Assembly: GCA_001970855.1 (NCBI GenBank)
Contig: LSSN01000669.1
Location: forward strand, 17,161-81,160
DNA length: 64,000 nt
Direction: 5' to 3'
Origin: Smittium culicis
Taxonomy: Eukaryota > Kickxellomycota > Harpellomycetes > Harpellales > Legeriomycetaceae
Under the pieces are notes generated by a model. That model saw only the letters and a program-made list of their open reading frames with translations, was not told where the DNA came from and did not search any database. Position 1 is the stretch's first letter, and each line of letters begins with the position of its first letter. Made by a program: the position numbers and the translations under genes. Positions 23,501 through 36,962 of this stretch are shown one piece after another.

Positions 23501-26500
23501 AGAGTAATAAAATGCGACAAGAGTTTGACTAACTCTTAAAGCAGTATTTCTAGTTGTTTCGTTTTCATCAGCAAGTGACTTTAGAACTGGAGAAATAACT
23601 TTGCTAAGGTATACAATAAAGTCGTCGCTGAAAGTAGATGGAAGATATAAAATCAATAACATAAATCCATCTCTAATTTTAGCAGATTCGCTATTACAAC
23701 CTTCTAATATTCTGGGCATTAAGCCATCAAGTTTTTCTATTCCAATACCATGTAGGACTTCTGACAAAGCTTGTGCGGCACCAGCTCTATCTATGGCAAC
23801 GGGGTTTTCTTTGATTGTTTCTAAAAGCTCTTCAACAATAGAGTCAAATCTATCTTCACCTAGGCGAGAAACAAGTTGGCCCAAGGCTTTAGCTGAGGTA
23901 CCACGGGTTTCAGGCAATGGGTCAGATAGAATAGATTTGAGTAAAGGAAGCATTTTTGGAATATACATAACAAGATCTGAGGGCTCAGATAAGAGTGCCA
24001 TACTGCCGAAAACCTGAGCAGCGTGCCTTTTGGTGGTAGTCTTTCTTTCTTTCATACCACGCTCCAACACGGGTGCAATTAAAGCCAGCGAAGGTGCATC
24101 AATATAGTGAACAAAAGGAGTTTCCAAGAGCTGAATAAGAGCGGCATTAGTATTTTTAATTGGATCAATCAAAGCAGAAAGAAGAGCAGGGACTAGTTTT
24201 ATAATTTCGGGATTAGTAATAACACCACCAAAACTCTTAAGAGCTGTATGCGCAGCCTCTGATACATTAATATGAGAATCAGACAAGGTTAGAACCAGAC
24301 GTGGAATTATAGAAGGTAAAGCTGCTGAAAGTTGTTTGGGGGCGCAAAAAGCCATGGATCCAAGCATTTCAATACTTCCTTTTTTAGTTCTCCATTGACT
24401 ATTTTGAAGCCCAGAAAGAAGCGAAGGGAGAACTAGTTTAACACCATACCCACTAAGCTTCGACATTATTGCCTTTGAAGCATCCGATGCAGCGTCACGT
24501 ACATCTGAGTTAGTATCTCCGAATAAACTTAACATTATTGGTAAAACTTGGATCATATAAGGCTCAAAAATTCTACCTAAGGTCGAGGAAAGAGTTTCTA
24601 GCACAAACAGCGAACCTTGGCGTGAGTTTGCGTTTTTCTTGTCCGAGGCCGACTTTTTGATTTTATCGATTATATTGTACTTTCTTAAAGAGGAAAGACC
24701 AACTCCCTTAACAACACCTGCTAGACCGAATGCAGCTCCACGACGAACAGCGTACTTTTTGTCATTAAACAGCTCAATAAGTAGGTGGTTAATAAGTTTT
24801 TCTATCTCCTCTTCCTCTAATTTTTTGGATAAAGTAGCCAAGCATATAGAAACTGCAGACTGTACTGATTCTGAAGGAGTGTGCAAAGAAGCAGCCAAAT
24901 TTTTAAGTACACCTGGAATACGAGGGTCGCCAGAATCAAGGTGGCCTGCTAATGTCCCCAGAAGAACAATTACCGACTCACGCATGCGGTCATGTGACTC
25001 AGAGGTGTATTTTGGATTTGCTAACCATGATTCAAAAAGATTAGAAAGTTCTTCCAAATTTTTATGGCCGTGATTAGAAATAAGCTCAACACCAGCCTCA
25101 AGCATAGCCTCTCTAACTTCGTCATTTCGATCGCCAAGGGCTTCAGAAGTTAGTAAAAATGAAATGACCGTTTCGGCTAGGGTACCTGAGTACAATAAAG
25201 GAGAAAGCCATTTTAGCGACCAAGCAACTGACACGCGAGCTTCAAACGGATCAGATTTGTTAACAGTTCCAGGAATTACAATTCCATACTGATCATATTC
25301 AGGGTCCAAAGATATATACCACTCTCTGTATCTGTCGATAAGTTCATTACAAGAGTAATCAACAATTTCCTGGCATTGACCGTTTAAGACAAGGTTATTT
25401 TCAGATTCTTCGCCATCAGATTGCAACAAATTTAGCTCTGATATACAGTAATAAATTGACTTTGATGAATTTTCTCTAACTGGTTGAATAGGGTGTGACA
25501 AAAAGCCAGAAGAGGAGCTAACTAAATGTTTTACTATATCAAACGATGGAGATAGACCGTATTCATCCCAAAGCTTTCTTGCTAGCTCTGAGTTTGTATC
25601 ATCATTATCAAAAATAGTGATCCAAAGTATGGTCAAATCGTCTACCAAGTCTCTATCCAAATCACCATTGAGGTCATCAAAGCTGAAATTAACAAGAGCC
25701 TCTAAGCATGAAAATCTTATCAAGCTATCCTTTTCAAGAAGACCCTTTAAAACTACTCTTCTTTCTAGCACCAAGCCGTCAATGTTTTCCAATGCGTTAG
25801 AAGCTTCGGACATAGCGTCACGAGCTTTAGAAAATAGATCGTTGTAGTTTGACATAATATATAAATTAGCTTTGAAGAAATCAGCTCTTGGAAATGCGGG
25901 GGAAGCTGCTTTATTAGAGCTTAATAATATAATTTCTGAAGCCATTAGTAGCTGCTCTGTTGGTTGGTCAAGAACTGAATATTCATCATTTTCATCAATT
26001 CTTGTTGGTGCATCACTTTTAATACCATAACCACCAGCTCTGATTGTGGCAGATAAGATAGGGAAAACAGAGGAAAAATCAGCTGCATCAAAGTCTGAAT
26101 CTACTGCCAATCTAATTTTAAATAGAATGCGAGAAATCAGGTTTTCAATTGGCTCTTGAAGCCAAGCTTTTGGGCAAGCATCATTGAATCCATGTGATCT
26201 AAGTGTAGCTATGGCAAGGGAGCTGTGCAAAGAAGAGTTGATTCCAGATGCAATTTTGAAAATACTAATTAGAGTATCCCCAACGCTAGTGCCAAGTAAC
26301 CAAGATGCGTTTCTAAGACCTAGAACTTTGTTTAGGATAACATCTAGAATACCAGTGCTATTTTTTCTAGATGCTTCAATGTTCCCATCAACGCAACTTG
26401 ATAAAATTGCTAGAGCTCCCAAAAGACAGTTCATCGATCTGGTTATTCTGGCTCTGACACCTTCTTCTATGGCTTTTTGTTGATCAACTTGTGCTTGTTC

Positions 26501-29332
26501 ATCTTTTGTAAGCCTCCTAGATTCAAGTCTTTTTCTATTAACGTCGTTTCTAATATCATTCTCCCATTTATCTTTTCCGCCTGATTTGTTACTACTTGAG
26601 ATCTTAGCAAGCAAAGGATCAAAGGCCAGCTCGGTGCTGGGCGTTGCCCAGATAATTTTATCATCAGCTGTAATTGATTCCACATCACTGAGTGCAAGTA
26701 ATTTACTTGAAGTTTCAAAGGAACTAATGACGAAACTATCTTCCAGAACAAGAGAAACTGTCTTAACAAGCTCTTTTGATGCCATACTTTTTGGGTGGCT
26801 AATACCAAAATCTGCAAAAGTGGATATAATCAACGAATTCAAGCTTTCAAGATTCTGAGATAGTAAAACTTTCACATCGATTTTACATCTTTGTACTATA
26901 CTTGCGAATGTGTATCTATCAAAGCTTTTAAGAGTAATTACCGGGTGATGAGCCGGCAATATTATACTAAGTAAGTATGTACTGGTAGAAACTGGTTGTA
27001 CACCTTCAGTAGGGATAGGGAGAGTTGAAACTAGTAAGTTGTACCATTCGTATGGAGTTATAAGCAAGTCAGAATCAGCGTATGAATTGCAAAAATGGTC
27101 GTCCATAATTGATGTCAAGTCAGAAGGAATAAATTCAATAAACGGAGAGATGGAAATATTTGTCATTTCTTGAAGAGATTTAAATATAATTTTATGAGAT
27201 TCGATGTTTTTATGGTTTACAAAAGCCCATAGGAGAGGCTTGAATGTATCACAGTTGTGTCCAACATTAGAATGATCTGGTGATTCGCTATTTATCAAAT
27301 TTTGGATAATACTGTAAGAAGATAAAAGAGAGTTTGATAGCCAGAAAACTTCATTAGTGGAGACGATCTTATTATAGAAACGTAAAGCGTACAAAAATGA
27401 ATGTTTTGAGGTCGAAGAAAATATCTGGTTGATCAGATAATCTTGTTTTTCTTTAGGAAGAGCTTGGAAGAATGATGACAAAGTGGACAAGCATGCAAAT
27501 GCTTCAATTGGTTCATACCCGGATCCCAGTAAGTTACTTTGAACTTTTTCAATGATAGGGAAAAGTTCTAACGAGAGCTTGCTAAAGTCAGAGAAAGTTT
27601 GAGATTTTAAATCAGAAGAGGTAAATCCCCAAACAGAGAAAGCGATAACGCTCACTATCCAAGATTTTCGAACACCGGCCATTCTACCAGACAATTTAAC
27701 GCCTTCTGAGGATGCTGAAATGACTTTTTTGATAATATCGCTATAATTTTTTCCTGACAAGCTTGCGGATAAGATTACTTTGAAGTGATAGCCAAGAGTG
27801 TCAAGATAAGCAGAAATTGTTTGTTCTTGAGTCTCTTTAGGGCAATGTTCAAGAATAAGCTTGCATATAGCCTCAGATGAGTCAGAATTATCCAAAGAGC
27901 CCTTTGTAAAGGCTTTTAATAAATTCAGAAGAACAGCTTTAGAATCAAAAGAAGCAGTCTTGTTTTTAGATAAAACAGAAAAAATGGCATTGGCTGAAGC
28001 GATCGTATTTGTGGAATCAACGCACTTTTCAGCCAATATATTGAATAAAGAGACGCACTTTTCTAAAACCTGGCTACTAGTGCTCTTTAAAATGAGGTTT
28101 GCTAGTTTTTCAGAGTAGTGGGTTGCAAGGAGTTCTGCTGAGTCAAAAGATGCATACTTAAAAAACAAAACCAAACAGGTAATTACATTTTCGGGTTGTC
28201 TTAAGAGCATTTTATTAATTGTTGGTTGAAATCGAGTAGAAAATGTATTGGCGTCGACGTATTTATTAATGAAATCATCAAATGAAGCGATGGAAAAATA
28301 GGAATGGTTTACTTTGAGCGAAAATAAATTTTCATCGATGAATGAGATGATTTTTGCCTAATAAAAAATAAAAAGCGGTTTAAAAAAAGAATGGTGTAGA
28401 TGTACAATCGATGGAGGATTAATAGTAAAAATATATAGCAGATTGGTAGAGACTAGAGAAAAATACTTACTAAATTCTGTTCAACGCAAGAAACTCCAAA
28501 GTCCGTGTTTTTAAGCCTGAGAGAAGTGCTGATAACATTTCCCAGTAGCACATTTGAGTATACGTGTTTAGAAAAGGTGAAACTAGTTAGTGTAGTCAAG
28601 TAAAATGGGATAACAGCGCTATTTTTTCGAATAACTCTTCTAGTATCTGCCAGTGCGCTAAAAAATAAGGTTTTTGATTTAGAATTTGAACTTTTGGGTT
28701 CCAAAGTAAGCCCTAGCCCCCAAAGAAGTCTGGCTTGATAGTCAATTAGATTTAGAGCAGTTTTGGAGAATTTTTTTGGATCGTTTTCAGAAGCTTTAAA
28801 TAAAAAATCTAGAGCAAGATTGACCCAAATAAGTAGCGAAAATCTGTAGCTGCGGGCGCCTGGGACTGATTCTAGAGTCTGAGTAGATTTTGGGTGGAAT
28901 TTTTCGATTTCTTCTCCTAGAATGGAGGAAATAGATTCAAATAATGAAGTAGGATTGCTGTTTCCAATAACGCGAAGAGATGCCAACACAGCTAAGCGGG
29001 AGTCTCGATCGTAATATTTTAAAAGAGTTGGTTGCATCAATTTAATAATTAAGTTAACAGCCTTTTCCGGGATTGCTGGATATAATAAATTTACAAATAA
29101 ACGAATTTTAAAAAGATAATATGAAAGCTATAAACTTTATCAATTTTATGGGATTAAGGCTTCGGATAAATAAATGATATTTACGATTTGATTCTATCTT
29201 GGAAATAAAATTGATAGAGAAAAATTGGATTCGGTGTGGTAAACTTTTTGAGTTGACGGCAGGGATAACGGCCTTTTGCAAATACTCCGGCCATGGGAGG
29301 AGAGATAGCTCTTCGTTATTGAAACCGCTCAT
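20522..29332 (-). CDS. GCN1: Gcn1, ribosome-associated activator of Gcn2 (three exons)
   Basis: Exons 29332-29185, 29075-28471 and 28357-20522 give 2862 aa; phases agree at both introns (109 and 113 nt, GTAAAT and GTAAGT donors). Yeast and human Gcn1 have about 2670 aa. The protein is HEAT repeats throughout. The eEF3-like core (about residues 1460-1745) holds typical Gcn1 strings such as GAAFGLAGVVKGVG, QWRTKKGSIEMLGSMA and LPETRGTSAKALGQLVSRLG. An acidic linker (DSGSDDEDDEDG) lies near 1915-1945. The segment ITGPLIRIVGDR near 2440 falls where the Gcn2 RWD-binding region lies in the family. Gcn1 binds stalled or collided ribosomes with Gcn20 and activates the eIF2-alpha kinase Gcn2 during amino-acid starvation. 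The start is the ATG at 29332 (MSGFNNEELSLLPWPEYLQK), the first in-frame ATG of exon 1 that reads into Gcn1-like sequence. The many plus-strand open frames opposite it are shadows. Confidence 0.96.
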
Positions 29333-30082
29333 TTTTTTTCTGTGTCTTATTTTATCGAGTAATCTATTTCTAAATCGAAGGTTTAAGTGTTTAAAAATAT
29401 TATTCAAGATATTACATATATTAAAATATTATCAACAAAATATACAGAAAACTCCTGATATATATAAAAACACTTATCAACCTTTTCTGATAGTATCCTT
29501 AAAACAAAAATATATTACTAGTAAACGATAATCAGACAGCGAACCCATATTTGTTCAAAAGAATAAAAACTAAATATTGATATAGAAACTACTGCGCAAA
29601 AAGCATACCACTCCTCTAGATTAATTAATACGCTAAAAAGCTTAATAGACTCTGATGATTCGCTATCTAGAAATGTCTTGATGAATGTATCCCTTTGTTA
29701 GTGGCCAGCAATATGATATACTATCGCCCTATTTGCTAAATATATATACACTAGAGCACCCAATAAACTGCTAATAAAAATAATATTCTTATCCAATAAC
29801 TATTGATAATTATAGATCAAATGCTAATTTTAGTATAAAAAATAAATTTAAATTTTTTCATCCAATGATAATATAATAACTTTACCCCTCACTCTGATCT
29901 CAAGTTTTACTTAAATTAACCCTTTCAATAAATATAACCTTCAAAAGCGTGTAGTCATTAATCCACTGATGTAATTTTTGTAGTTTAGTACTCCGTACAC
30001 AAGATTAATACAATTATACTTCAGCTAAGGGGGATATATAGTGTTACCGTAATTGAATAAAATTGAATGAAAATTACTGACC
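29333..30082. other. Upstream region of GCN1
   Basis: AT-rich with no recognisable gene. Unlike the other gene starts here it has no CCAAT cluster. It is presumably the GCN1 promoter and 5' UTR. Confidence 0.4.
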
Positions 30083-30240
30083 ATTAAAAATAAAGTGGAA
30101 CAATGATTTTTCGTATATTTATGTTGAGGTGTGTCATATTCCCCAGTACTCGCAGTGGGATTTTCAGTGTGAGAATCAAGTTCAGTGGCAGAGGTGGGAT
30201 CAGTTTTCTTAATATCGTTCTCGGGAAATAGCTTGGGCAT
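30083..30240 (-). CDS. Possible orphan first exon of an unidentified gene
   Basis: The ATG at 30240 opens a 53-codon stretch with balanced composition (begins MPKLFPENDIKKTDP, then Ser/Thr/Glu-rich), ending at a plausible donor GTCAGT at 30082. The same donor type is used in the SET gene. GC content is higher than in the flanks. Immediately upstream are repeated TTGATAAGATT motifs (GATA-type sites). No convincing second exon was found before GCN1. It may be a remnant, a small gene or an upstream open frame. I do not recognise the product. Confidence 0.25.
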
Positions 30241-31360
30241 TGTTTTGATTGATAAGATTTGATAAGATTTGATTGTTTAGTTTTGTGCTTAGTTTATATA
30301 GCTTTATGTATATTAATTGTTAAAAAAGATTATACTAATTAAAGTTTGAAAATATATTTAATTTTAATGTTAAAGGTTAAAAATTTTTTACTATTTTTAT
30401 ATTTATATTTTTGGTTGTTTTTTTTTTAAGGTTTTATAGTAAATTGTGAATTTAAAAGTTTTAAAGTATTCAGATTAAGTTTAATTTTAGAATTGTTAAA
30501 AAAATAGTATTAAAGAAGGATTTTATTTAATTATTATATTTTTATTTTGTTAATTTTATTAGGATTTAAGGTTTAGTTTTAATATTATTAAGATTTATTA
30601 TTATTAATTTTCTAAAAAAATTCGATGACCTTCAGAAAGGCATTTTCTGTGTGGTTATTTATATCGAAAAAATATGCGTGCTCTTCTAAGTTGCTAAAAG
30701 CATTAAAATTCATGTCAGTCTTATCGTAATATAGTTGATGAGCCTTTTTATTTTTGTGTTTGTGTTTATTGTAGTTGTTAGACTTGACTAGATATTGTTT
30801 ATAAAATTTGAATAATTAAATTGAAGTTTGCGCTATTATTTTTTTCTTTTTGATCAGATGTTATTAATATACTAAAAATTGATAAAAATAGACTATTTTA
30901 GTTGATGATTTGTAAAAAGCTGATCTATCTTTAACCTTTGTAATTAAATAACTTTCCTTTTCTAAAAAAAACCTTAAACTAATTGTAGCTAAATATTAAC
31001 AAATTTTCTTTCTAGATCATGCTATGTTATTATGTAACTGATTTCAAGTTTTTTTTAAATTCTTTGTAGTTTTATAATTTTAAATTAGAATTACTGGTAA
31101 TTTTTATAGGCGAATAAAACTGATTAACTAGCTTCAAAAGACTTTGTTCTGACGAATAAAAGTCTGAATGATAAGGGAAATTAACATCTTCCTCATCACT
31201 TCCACATATAATGTAAAGTAAACGACCGATAAACCCTTACCACCTTTTCTTTAACAAAGATGTTCTATCTGTCTAAAGAATTTCAAATCAGATTTTATAA
31301 TAAATCAACCTAGATAAAATTAAATCTTGAACTAAAAAAATTGAATAAGACACCTCAATC
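30241..31360. other. AT-rich intergenic region
   Basis: T-rich sequence with no coding-like stretch. It begins with two direct TTGATAAGATT motifs at about 30250-30272. Nothing else is supported. Confidence 0.5.
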
Positions 31361-32554
31361 CAGGCTCCCTCGATTCATGGCCAACTCAAGTTATTGACAG
31401 AAATAGTTCAGCAGCTCCTACGAGAAAATGAGCGTGACAAAGAATTGGAAGTCCCATGCTTAACAACAAGGATCTCAATAACTGATCTCGGCATTTAATC
31501 TGAACTTACTGGAGAGCTCCCATATATTTTAGATATCCTTTTGATCTCGCGAATAAACTAAGAAGAGCCCAAAATAGCGAAGTGATATTGACCTAATACT
31601 AGTAGCATGAACTAAACCACGCTAATTTAAGCTATAAATTATCGGACGCGGTTGTGAAAGTCAACGCTACCCTTTATGGAGTTTAGATAGCACTTACTTA
31701 ACGACATTATCCATCAATAAAATTTTTCTCCCACCGTCGAATTCAAGAAAATCTCGAATTCTATACATCTATGACCGCTAAATCATGACCAAAACTATAA
31801 TTCAATCTTTGTTGGTTGACGTAGCAGCAATAATAACTCGTTCCGGACTGGGTAATCTGCATAAAGGTCTGTACCTTTGTGATTAGCCAATTCGCTTTGT
31901 GAAATCTGAACGCTCTCATAACCAAGAATCCATTATCGAAGATACAGTGATAACAACCCACTATTTAGCACCAGAAAAACTATACATTAAAGGATTTGTA
32001 AAAAAGTACCCCTTCTATATTTCTGAGAATCTCGTCTGCAAACACTGTAGAAGTCAGTAAAAATACCGCCGACTATTGGTCAAATTTAGCTGAAAGGGTC
32101 TCGGCTGCATGAGGGGGTCTCAATAGAGAATCTGTAATTGAATAAGTGAGCGATCTTTTCACTATTTTCAAAATGAGTGATACACTCTGTTGAATAGTCG
32201 ATGAGCTCAGAAAATATTATATAGGTAATTCAGAATCCAAATCATGGTCTCAAAAGCTCATAATTAAAACCAATGTCTGAAAAAACGGAATCTTTTTCAG
32301 AAGGCCAAAAAGGTGTTTACGGAAGAATAAAACTCTTTGATATATATTCGATTCATCTAAAATATTCAGTGGAGAAATTACACATTGGTAGAATCAGCTA
32401 TATAAAACCCTAAAAAAATACCGAAGGCCTCCGACCAGTTCTCTATATCCGCAAGCTCGACCTACTCATTAAAGAGCAAAATTTCAAGATGGATACTTTT
32501 AATTACATCTGCATAATGTTTCAAAGATACAATTAATTGAAGTAGTTAGGCCTT

Positions 32555-32872
32555 CAGGAAGTTTAAATTCACATCCTATTATACAAGCAGTGCTACAAGT
32601 TCCTTCACTTTTATTGGAAATACCAGTGTTTCCAGATTCATATACAGTCATTCGAGGTATCATTGAACTAATTGGTTCTCGTCAAGATCACTCACCCAGT
32701 TTTTCAATGTTTCAGATACCAAATTTTCCGAATCATAGCCTACTTGGACGATCTTCTGATTATTTGAAGCACCAAAGATACGTGTGTGAAAATCACTCGC
32801 AAGATAAAATTCAAGTTCTGGCAGCTTTTGTTTGAAATAAATCAAGAAAATTCGTCTAAATTACCATCCTAG
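32555..32872 (+). pseudogene. Reverse transcriptase domain remnant
   Basis: In one frame the sequence reads through palm-like strings (LLYKQCYKFLHFYWKYQCF, then FRIIAYLDDLLII) with in-frame stops near 32561, 32654 and just after YLDDLLII. YLDD is the metal-binding catalytic motif. A Lys-rich thumb-like stretch follows. This is the core evidence for the DIRS relic. Confidence 0.8.
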
Positions 32873-33277
32873 TCTATCAAAAATATAGCAATCGTTATAA
32901 TCTCCTGAAATATTCCCCTCAAGCCCACATTGAGCAAGATTTATAGTCTTTGTAGCGAAGAAAATAATTTACAGAAATCTTTCAAAGCATTATTGAGATT
33001 TCTAGAGAGCTTTAGTATGAAAGCTAAGTGATTTCCGTTGCTCAAATACTAGATATTTTGATTCTTAATAGACTTTTAAATCTGAGACTTTATCATTTCC
33101 AAAGTTTAATTCGTAGAAATCGAAATTTATCTTAAATTATCATGAAATAAAAAATATTAATTTATTTATATAATCAAATACAGTCTTTTAATGGTTTCTA
33201 GTTCTTTCCAGAAATTCAATAGTATTACCGAGGGTGGTTGTGGTAGATCCACACACTTACTCTGGATCTTAAAAGTT

Positions 33278-33415
33278 GATCCAAGTGGAGCTACGCTCAA
33301 ATATAAGGAACTGATGAAAGTACTTTATGTACTCAGGCTCAGAGTTTCGTTAGGTCAGTGTGTGATATTCTATTCATAATAAAAACTGCACTCGTATATC
33401 TGAATAAATTCGGCT
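33278..33415 (+). pseudogene. RNase H domain remnant of the DIRS element
   Basis: One frame gives LKYKELMKVLYVLRLRVSL. After a frameshift around 33375-33385 another gives KTALVYLNKFG. In DIRS elements these flank the SDN catalytic segment. It is broken by stops and the frameshift. Confidence 0.6.
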
Positions 33416-34354
33416 GAAAAAATTCACCGAAATTTATTAGAATTGCAATGAAAATTCAGTCACACTGCTTGAAGACCAATACTATCTCATAAGCAAAATA
33501 TGTACCACCAGTTCTGAATCCATTAGATTCACGATTCAGTATTAATGCTAGATCTGAATGCTTAATTTTCTATGAAGTATTCGATAAGCTCGATATAATT
33601 ACTATACACGAGGCGCACTAATTTCCTTCTCACTAGAACAATAAAGTGAAAAAATACTGCAGCTGATTCGTGAAAAAAAATAAGCTAGTACTGATGGATT
33701 GGAATTCAAATATACAAACTTCAAAATAATTTACTCTTTACCACCGTGTAATTTATTCGCACAGACCGTACAGAAAGTATTCAGGGAAAGAGCCTCAATA
33801 AAACTAGTTAAATCGATATGAAAATCATCCGCATGGTTCCCAGAAATGTTTCCTTCTCTGTATCTCACCTTTGCTACTACAAGCAACGAAAGTAGTCCCA
33901 AATCCAAAAATTAGAAAATTTATGCTTTTAGAAAACAAGTACTGGCGCTTGAAAGTATGGAGAATCAGTGGAATTACCTCGAAACCCAAGGTATCAGTAG
34001 TTACGCAGTTTGTTGTACCCTTTCAAAAAAAAAAAAGAAAAACTACGTGTTCGGCATGATACAGACACAGTTCTGCACGGCATCGCTTTTTAGAATATCG
34101 AATCTCGATCAAGATACCAACGTATATTTCTGTGCATAAAATATCCAATATCTGGAGTAAATATATTCCGTTGAAAAACTGATATATAAATGTATCTGGT
34201 AATACATTTGAATTATAAAACCGTTCAATTTTTGCATAGTTAAAAAAGGAACTATATTAAGTATCATTTTGATATTTTTTATAGTCTCGTTCTCGATATT
34301 TCGCCAATTCTCGATTTATTTAGAAAATGAAGCCATATTCATAACCTTTTATTC

Positions 34355-34546
34355 ATGAGATTGTCATCAAGGCTATTTTGGCTTCTATTCGTCGCAGAAT
34401 TTCTCAGGGCTAGAGATATTCATAGCATTGAAAATAAACGCACCCGAATTAGAAAATGGTGTGCTAAACTTAGCTATATCAGTACCCAAAGTGAAGTGGT
34501 AGGTAAGACCTATCTAGACGCCTTGAAAAACAGGTTCACTAGTTGA
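34355..34546 (+). pseudogene. Tyrosine recombinase core remnant of the DIRS element
   Basis: A 63-codon open stretch reads WLLFVAEFLRARDIHSIENK, which resembles the segment around the first catalytic Arg of DIRS recombinases. It ends before the His-x-x-Arg and Tyr parts, which I could not find downstream. Confidence 0.6.
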
Positions 34547-36962
34547 ATATTTATTATGGCCAGTAATTTCATTGACTTATTGAAAGAAATAATATAATCT
34601 TCTCTTTTCACATTTCTGAATACTAAAAATGGCGATTGATTAGTAAATAGGCTTCTGAGGCTAATAATTAACAAAGAAAAGAGTTAATCTGCCGATTGAA
34701 TTTCGATGAAAATTAGATCTATATCACAATTAATACGCAAATATTCACACAATACTAAACCGATTGGAAGAGTGATTAGATCCGCTCTAAGGACTAATTC
34801 ATAAGTATTGACAGATAATATAAAATTATGTGGTTTATTTTTAAGCTATATTGTTTTCAATACATGCTATAAATTATTAATATATTCTTGGAATAAATTT
34901 ATCTAGTCGATTTCATATTTTGTAGCAAATTAATGTGTATCATATTTGGAGTAAAATGATAGAATTAATCTCTGCTTTAGAGAGCTCGATCAATATATAT
35001 ATACGATTATAGGACAAATAAGATGCGCATCCAACCTGTTGCAGTTAATCATGGCCGAAATATGTTAAGGATAACAAAACATTGCGCTTTAAAAAAAATA
35101 CTAAAAAAATTTTATTAGCCTATTCTATTCACTTTATTTTATTTGTTTTTAATTTCCGGTTTAGCTTCATTTAATAATATGATAACACTCACATGTATCC
35201 TCTCATTGTTTAATATGAATTAAATACATTTTAAATTTGAATCCAAGGAATATTATATATCAAAAATAAATTTCAATACAAAATTCTCGTCTCTTTCTAA
35301 TATCTCTAATTTAATCAAAGATTTATTAGCTAAATTATATAAATGTAGATTTATAATTTAATGCTATTGTATAAATTAGGCCTTAATAATGATATAATTC
35401 ACAATATATTTGGTTAATTAATCCTTGTTAAATACACTAAACTTTATAATAAATAACTATTAAAACATAAATTTAAAATTTTTTCCAATGTAATCAGGTA
35501 ACAAGCGGTATACCACCAGAGGATTTTGTTTTTAAAATAATTTTAGCTTAGCTATTTTTATTTTTTATTTCTAGGCTTTTAAAACTTTAATATAATCTGC
35601 ATATAAAAAAATAAAGTAAATTTTTATTAATTTTTATTATATCTGTTAAATTTGTAAACATAATAAACAAAACGATTTGTATTTTTTTTTAAATAATAAA
35701 TATTTATAGCGATTAATATATTGTTCAATGATACGATTTATATACTTTTAAAAATTGTATAATTAATCGTGTTTTATTCGTAATCTTGGGCAAATAAATG
35801 GACACCATTATCTAGTATTATTTCAATACGAATGCAAACCAAAAATAAATAAACATCATTAATTGCTATACGAGATCAATATAAATATTTAAAAGTTGTA
35901 ACAAACTGTACTGTATAGCCAATCTCCAAAAAAAAAAAATCTTGATGTGAAAGTAATAATGGGAAATATATCGGCTATGAGTTATATTTTCATTTGAATA
36001 AATTTCATGTATACAAGGATACTATAAATCGGGTTATTTTTACTATCACAAAAATTCATATTTTTTGTGGAATCAGTTAATAATTTGCGAATTTACTGAA
36101 ATATAAAATCAAGCTTTTAGAATTATAGTGTATAACACATCTAAATTTATATTTAAGTCATGTGGCCTAATTTTCAAGTATTTTAATACACTAGCAATGT
36201 AATAATTTAGGATTCCAATTTTAAGTTTTTATTAGAATTTTTACAAACCATTTAAATTTTACTGTCGTCGTTGTATATGGAGTTACTCTGTTAAATAAAA
36301 TATTTATAAATACGGGGGGGGGGGATTGATACTTGTCCGAGAAATTTATTAAACCTTGTATCAAGTAAATTAAATTCCATACAGAAGCTCTTTTCCACCT
36401 TGACACAGCTATAAAAACTATATATCAATTGAATATCTTTTTCTTGAGGGATCAGATTATTCATTTTATTTTTGAAAATTTAGTAATGGAAATAAGTCCA
36501 AAAATATATGTCAATTTCATTGATATTTATATGTTTTGGCGCGAACTATAATACTGTGCTTGTGTCAAAAAAAAAATTTTTTTTTTGGTAAGTATAATAT
36601 CAAAAATCGTTTGTGACCCTTTTAATTATTTCTGGAATACACGAAATAGTTTAAAAGTACAAGAGGTGATATATTTTTAAAGAGATAAAAATAAAAAGGT
36701 TACAAAAATTTTTCTTTGTAAAAAGAAAACAAAATGTGAAGCCAAGAAATTTTATTGCAGCTATTTATGCATTAAGCACATATGCACAAAATCAGCAGAG
36801 GTAGACATTGATCAGTATCAAAAAATAAATAGCTGAATAGTAAATGGAAAAAATAAAAGCTGATACGTGATGGTAATTATGAAAATAACCAAAATTCGAA
36901 AAGCTAAATATAGTTAAATTAGGATTATACTAGAATATATAAATTTTAAAATACGAAAGTAT
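34547..36962. other. AT-rich intergenic region
   Basis: No gene is seen between the DIRS relic and the 3' end of MCD. It contains an isolated run of 11 G at 36314-36324. The open frame at 36221-36406 has no family character. Confidence 0.6.

Larger units (their letters stand above)
31361..34546 (+). mobile_element. Decayed DIRS-type retrotransposon (gag, RT, RNase H, tyrosine recombinase)
   Basis: Fragments of one element lie in order on the plus strand, broken by many stops and frameshifts. A gag-like part runs at 31361-31930 (RENERDKELEVPCLTTRIS, then VVKVNATLYGV, then NLHKGLYL). Reverse transcriptase is at 32555-32872 with the intact catalytic motif YLDD at 32741-32752. RNase H is at 33278-33415 (YKELMKVLYVLRLRVSLGQ, then a shifted frame with KTALVYLNKFG). 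A tyrosine recombinase follows, with the N-terminal part near 33950-34100 (WNYLETQGISSYAV) and the core at 34355-34546 (WLLFVAEFLRARDIHSIE). The order RT-RNase H-tyrosine recombinase defines DIRS elements, which integrate by recombinase rather than by DDE integrase. Split direct repeats were not found. The element cannot be functional. Confidence 0.8.

Noticed and set aside
21435..28118. Numerous plus- and minus-strand open frames inside GCN1
   Set aside because: They are shadows of the 2611-codon third exon in other frames, with no family resemblance.
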